Below, piece after piece: positions 49,908 through 51,705 of a stretch of 51,705 nucleotides of DNA. How positions within the stretch are numbered: the stretch's first letter is position 1; every line of letters begins with the position of its first letter. Below the pieces are notes generated by a model. That model searched no databases and was not told where the DNA came from. It saw nothing but the letters and a program-made list of their open reading frames with translations. The stretch comes from Kitasatospora sp. Root107 (GTDB taxonomy: Bacteria; Actinomycetota; Actinomycetes; Streptomycetales; Streptomycetaceae), in assembly GCF_001424875.1 (NCBI RefSeq), contig NZ_LMCT01000019.1, positions 1 through 51,705 of the forward strand. The letters run 5' to 3'. Both the position numbers and the translations under genes were made by a program.

Positions 49908-50201
49908 ATGGGCGACTCGATTCTCGTTAATTTCTCTACCATCTCGAGCGCGAGCTCCGAGGTGAAGCAGGGTGCCCAGCGCATCCAGACGCAGCTGGAC
50001 GATCTGAAGGCGGGCGTCGCCCGGATCGCCAACAGCTGGCAGGGCCAGGCCCGTGAGGGCTACCAGGCCCGTCAGCAGCAGTGGGACGCCAGCGCGGCGG
50101 ACCTGCAGCAGGCGCTCCAGCAGATCTCGCAGTCGCTGGACAACGCGGCCCAGAGCTACCAGGCGACCGAGCACAAGAACGCGGGTATCTGGGCTAACTG
50201 A
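49908..50201 (+). CDS. esxA: WXG100 family ESX secretion target (EsxA-like)
   Basis: A 97-aa WXG100 protein, the probable partner of the preceding one. The turn is WQG in ANSWQGQAREGYQARQQQW; two helices flank it. It too contains a Y-x-x-x-E pattern near the C-terminus (YQATE). ATG 49908 follows AAGGGGAC. A strong terminator lies 43 nt after the stop, so esxBA is probably transcribed as its own abundant unit. Confidence 0.92.
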   Translation: MGDSILVNFSTISSASSEVKQGAQRIQTQLDDLKAGVARIANSWQGQAREGYQARQQQWDASAADLQQALQQISQSLDNAAQSYQATEHKNAGIWAN

Positions 50202-50243
50202 TCCGGCCGCCGTCCCGTACGGCGCAGGATGGTAGGAATCTCA

Positions 50244-50275
50244 TGGGGCGGGCGTCCGACCGGGCGCCCGCCCCA
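50244..50275 (+). terminator. Intrinsic terminator after esxBA
   Basis: A perfect 11-bp GC-rich stem (TGGGGCGGGCG and its complement) with a 10-nt loop, between esxA and the mycosin gene. Confidence 0.88.
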
Positions 50276-50365
50276 GGTGTGTACCACCGGCCGGTCCAAC
50301 TCGACCGTCCGGCAAGGCCGTTCCACGGGGGCACGGTGCAGGGTGGGAGCATGAGGGGAAGTCAG

Positions 50366-51664
50366 GTGTCGTTCGGTACGTACCGCAGGGTCGCCGCCGT
50401 GTCCGTCGCGCTGGGGGTGATCGGCGGGATGACCGCCGGACCCGCGCTGGCCGCGCCGACACCGTCGCCCTCGGCCGGTGTGGCCTATCCACCGGTGGGG
50501 ATCTCCGCCTCGGCGGAGTGCAAGTTTCCCTCCAACCCCGTGCCCAGCATGCCCTGGTCGCTGCAGAAGGTGATGCTGGAGCAGCTCTGGGCCGCTCCAG
50601 CACCGAAGCAGGATGCGATCACCGGCAAGGACGTCAGGGTCGCGGTGATCGACACCGGTGTGGACGCGGTCAACCCGCAGTTGATCGGCAAGGTCGAGGA
50701 CGCCGGCTCCTCGCTGCAGGACAAGTCCAAGAACAACGAGACGGTCCCCGGCACCGGCGTGACCGACCAGGTCGGCCACGGCACCAAGGTGGCCGGCATC
50801 ATCGCGGCCAGGAAGCTCCCCGGCATCGGCTTCTCCGGGCTCGCGCCCGACGCGACCATCATTGCGTTCCGGCAGAACGACAGCCAGGGCAACGGCGACG
50901 TGACCACCCTGGTGACCGCCATCAGGGGTGCGCTGGCCCGCAAAGCCAATGTCATCAACATCTCGCAGGACGTCCGGGCCACCGGCAAGGACGGCGACTT
51001 CCCGGGCCGGGCCGACCTGGAGGCCGTCCTCAAGGAGGCCGAGGCGGCCAACGTCGTGGTGGTCGCCTCGGCGGGCAATGACGGCCTGGAGGCCGAAACC
51101 TACCCGGCCTCGTTGCCGACCGTGCTGGCGGTCGGCGCCTCGGACCGGAACAACGAGCGGGCCTCGTTCTCCCAGTACGGCGAGTTCGTCGACGTGGTCG
51201 CGCCCGGTGTGGAGATGCTCTCCACCGTGCCCACCGCCGGCCACTGCGTGGACAACGGCACCAGCTTCTCCACCCCGTACGTGGCGGGTGTGGCCGCACT
51301 GCTCAAGCAGAAGTACCCGAAGTGGACGGCGAAGCAGATCCGGATCCGGATCATGCAGACCGCGCAGCGGGTGGAGCGCACACGGAACCGCTTCATCGGC
51401 TGGGGTGTGGTCGACCCGGTGCAGGCGGTCACCAGCAACGCCCCGGCCCCGCCCGTCGACGCCGAGGCGCCGGTCGACGACCCGCCGGTGAACCTGGCCG
51501 GGCAGGTCAGGCTGCAGGCCCAGCCGCTCGGCCTGGCCGAGACCCAGCAGGACCGGGACGCCCGCACCGCCACCTACGCGCTCGGCGTCGGCGGCCTGCT
51601 GGTCGGCGGCCTGGCCGGCGGCTCGGTGGTGCTGCGGGACCGCAGGCGCCGGGTGGAGGACTGA
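50366..51664 (+). CDS. mycP: Type VII secretion-associated serine protease (mycosin)
   Basis: A 432-aa subtilisin-like S8 protease anchored outside the membrane. An N-terminal signal peptide (RRVAAVSVALGVIGGM, then PALA-AP) leads to the catalytic domain with the triad Asp in VAVIDTGVD, His in VGHGTKVAGI and Ser in NGTSFSTPYVAG. A Pro-rich linker and a C-terminal membrane helix (YALGVGGLLVGGLAGGSVVL) with a basic tail complete the mycosin layout. GTG 50366 was preferred because AGGGGAA lies 6 nt upstream; ATG 50351 in the same frame is an alternative and leaves the signal peptide intact. Mycosins stabilise the ESX complex and process substrates. Confidence 0.93.
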   Translation: MSFGTYRRVAAVSVALGVIGGMTAGPALAAPTPSPSAGVAYPPVGISASAECKFPSNPVPSMPWSLQKVMLEQLWAAPAPKQDAITGKDVRVAVIDTGVDAVNPQLIGKVEDAGSSLQDKSKNNETVPGTGVTDQVGHGTKVAGIIAARKLPGIGFSGLAPDATIIAFRQNDSQGNGDVTTLVTAIRGALARKANVINISQDVRATGKDGDFPGRADLEAVLKEAEAANVVVVASAGNDGLEAETYPASLPTVLAVGASDRNNERASFSQYGEFVDVVAPGVEMLSTVPTAGHCVDNGTSFSTPYVAGVAALLKQKYPKWTAKQIRIRIMQTAQRVERTRNRFIGWGVVDPVQAVTSNAPAPPVDAEAPVDDPPVNLAGQVRLQAQPLGLAETQQDRDARTATYALGVGGLLVGGLAGGSVVLRDRRRRVED

Positions 51665-51679
51665 CAGCAGGTACGTAGA

Positions 51680-51705
51680 AGGGCCCCGCAGTGTTGCGGG
51701 GCCCT
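51680..51705 (+). terminator. Terminator at the right edge
   Basis: An 11-bp stem (AGGGCCCCGCA and its complement) with loop GTGT begins 15 nt after the mycosin stop and runs to the window end; any T tract lies outside. Confidence 0.85.

Noticed and set aside
1..51705. Prophage, insertion sequence or integrated element
   Set aside because: No transposase, integrase, att-like direct repeats or composition break was seen; gene order is core-like.

Overview
This window reads as a chromosomal core segment from a high-GC actinomycete of the family Streptomycetaceae (Streptomyces, Kitasatospora or a close relative). The evidence is the very GC-rich third codon positions, an actinobacterial 5S rRNA, a DUF2637 protein, a PucR/GABA locus, the order dxr - M50 protease - ispG - rimP - nusA - ylxR - infB - DUF503 - rbfA - nrnA - truB - STAND-like gene - ribF, and a type VII secretion (ESX) locus directly after ribF. 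No prophage, insertion sequence, CRISPR array or tRNA was recognised. The genus cannot be decided from the sequence alone.

Layout. 1-210: the 3' end of an rRNA operon (5S) with its terminator. 380-4080: a NarL-type two-component pair and a DUF2637 membrane protein. 4100-6250: a CitE-like aldolase behind a promoter with a clean palindrome, then a YigZ/IMPACT protein. 6477-9981: an unusual pair, an uncharacterised protein followed by a protein with the architecture of Mrr-type restriction endonucleases but without their catalytic residues. 9986-15108: small metabolism and regulation genes (DUF6278, a ZIP metal transporter, a divergent LysR/EamA pair, MarR, an iron-box-controlled DUF2218 protein, a PAP2 phosphatase). 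15218-22196: a GABA catabolism locus (gabT, a VirD4/FtsK-like ATPase, a PucR regulator and a succinate-semialdehyde-dehydrogenase-like gene).

22258-43215 is the housekeeping block. It starts with a small conserved protein, the MEP isoprenoid genes dxr and ispG flanking a site-2 protease, two GNAT acetyltransferases, an APH-like kinase and a Tat/lipoprotein-type DUF4439 protein. It continues with the translation/ribosome-maturation superoperon rimP-nusA-ylxR-infB-DUF503-rbfA-nrnA-truB. A dispersed-type inverted repeat then separates truB from a 1062-residue pseudo-protease/STAND NTPase-like protein and ribF.

43235-51705 is the left part of an ESX locus. An EspI-like MinD ATPase (apparently frameshifted), a 252-aa accessory protein and EccE lie on the minus strand. 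EccB, the two WXG100 proteins EsxB and EsxA, and a mycosin protease lie on the plus strand. EccC and EccD are not in the window and probably lie beyond its right edge.

Most noteworthy: (1) three tandem, ATGA-overlapping micro-ORFs (MSTR, MSTR, MSTPMK) in the infB leader; (2) the pseudo-Mrr nuclease pair; (3) the STAND-like protein with a dead trypsin-like domain and an altered Walker A lysine; (4) a one-base frame disruption in the EspI-like gene; (5) a 5S rRNA whose 5' arm does not pair with its 3' arm.
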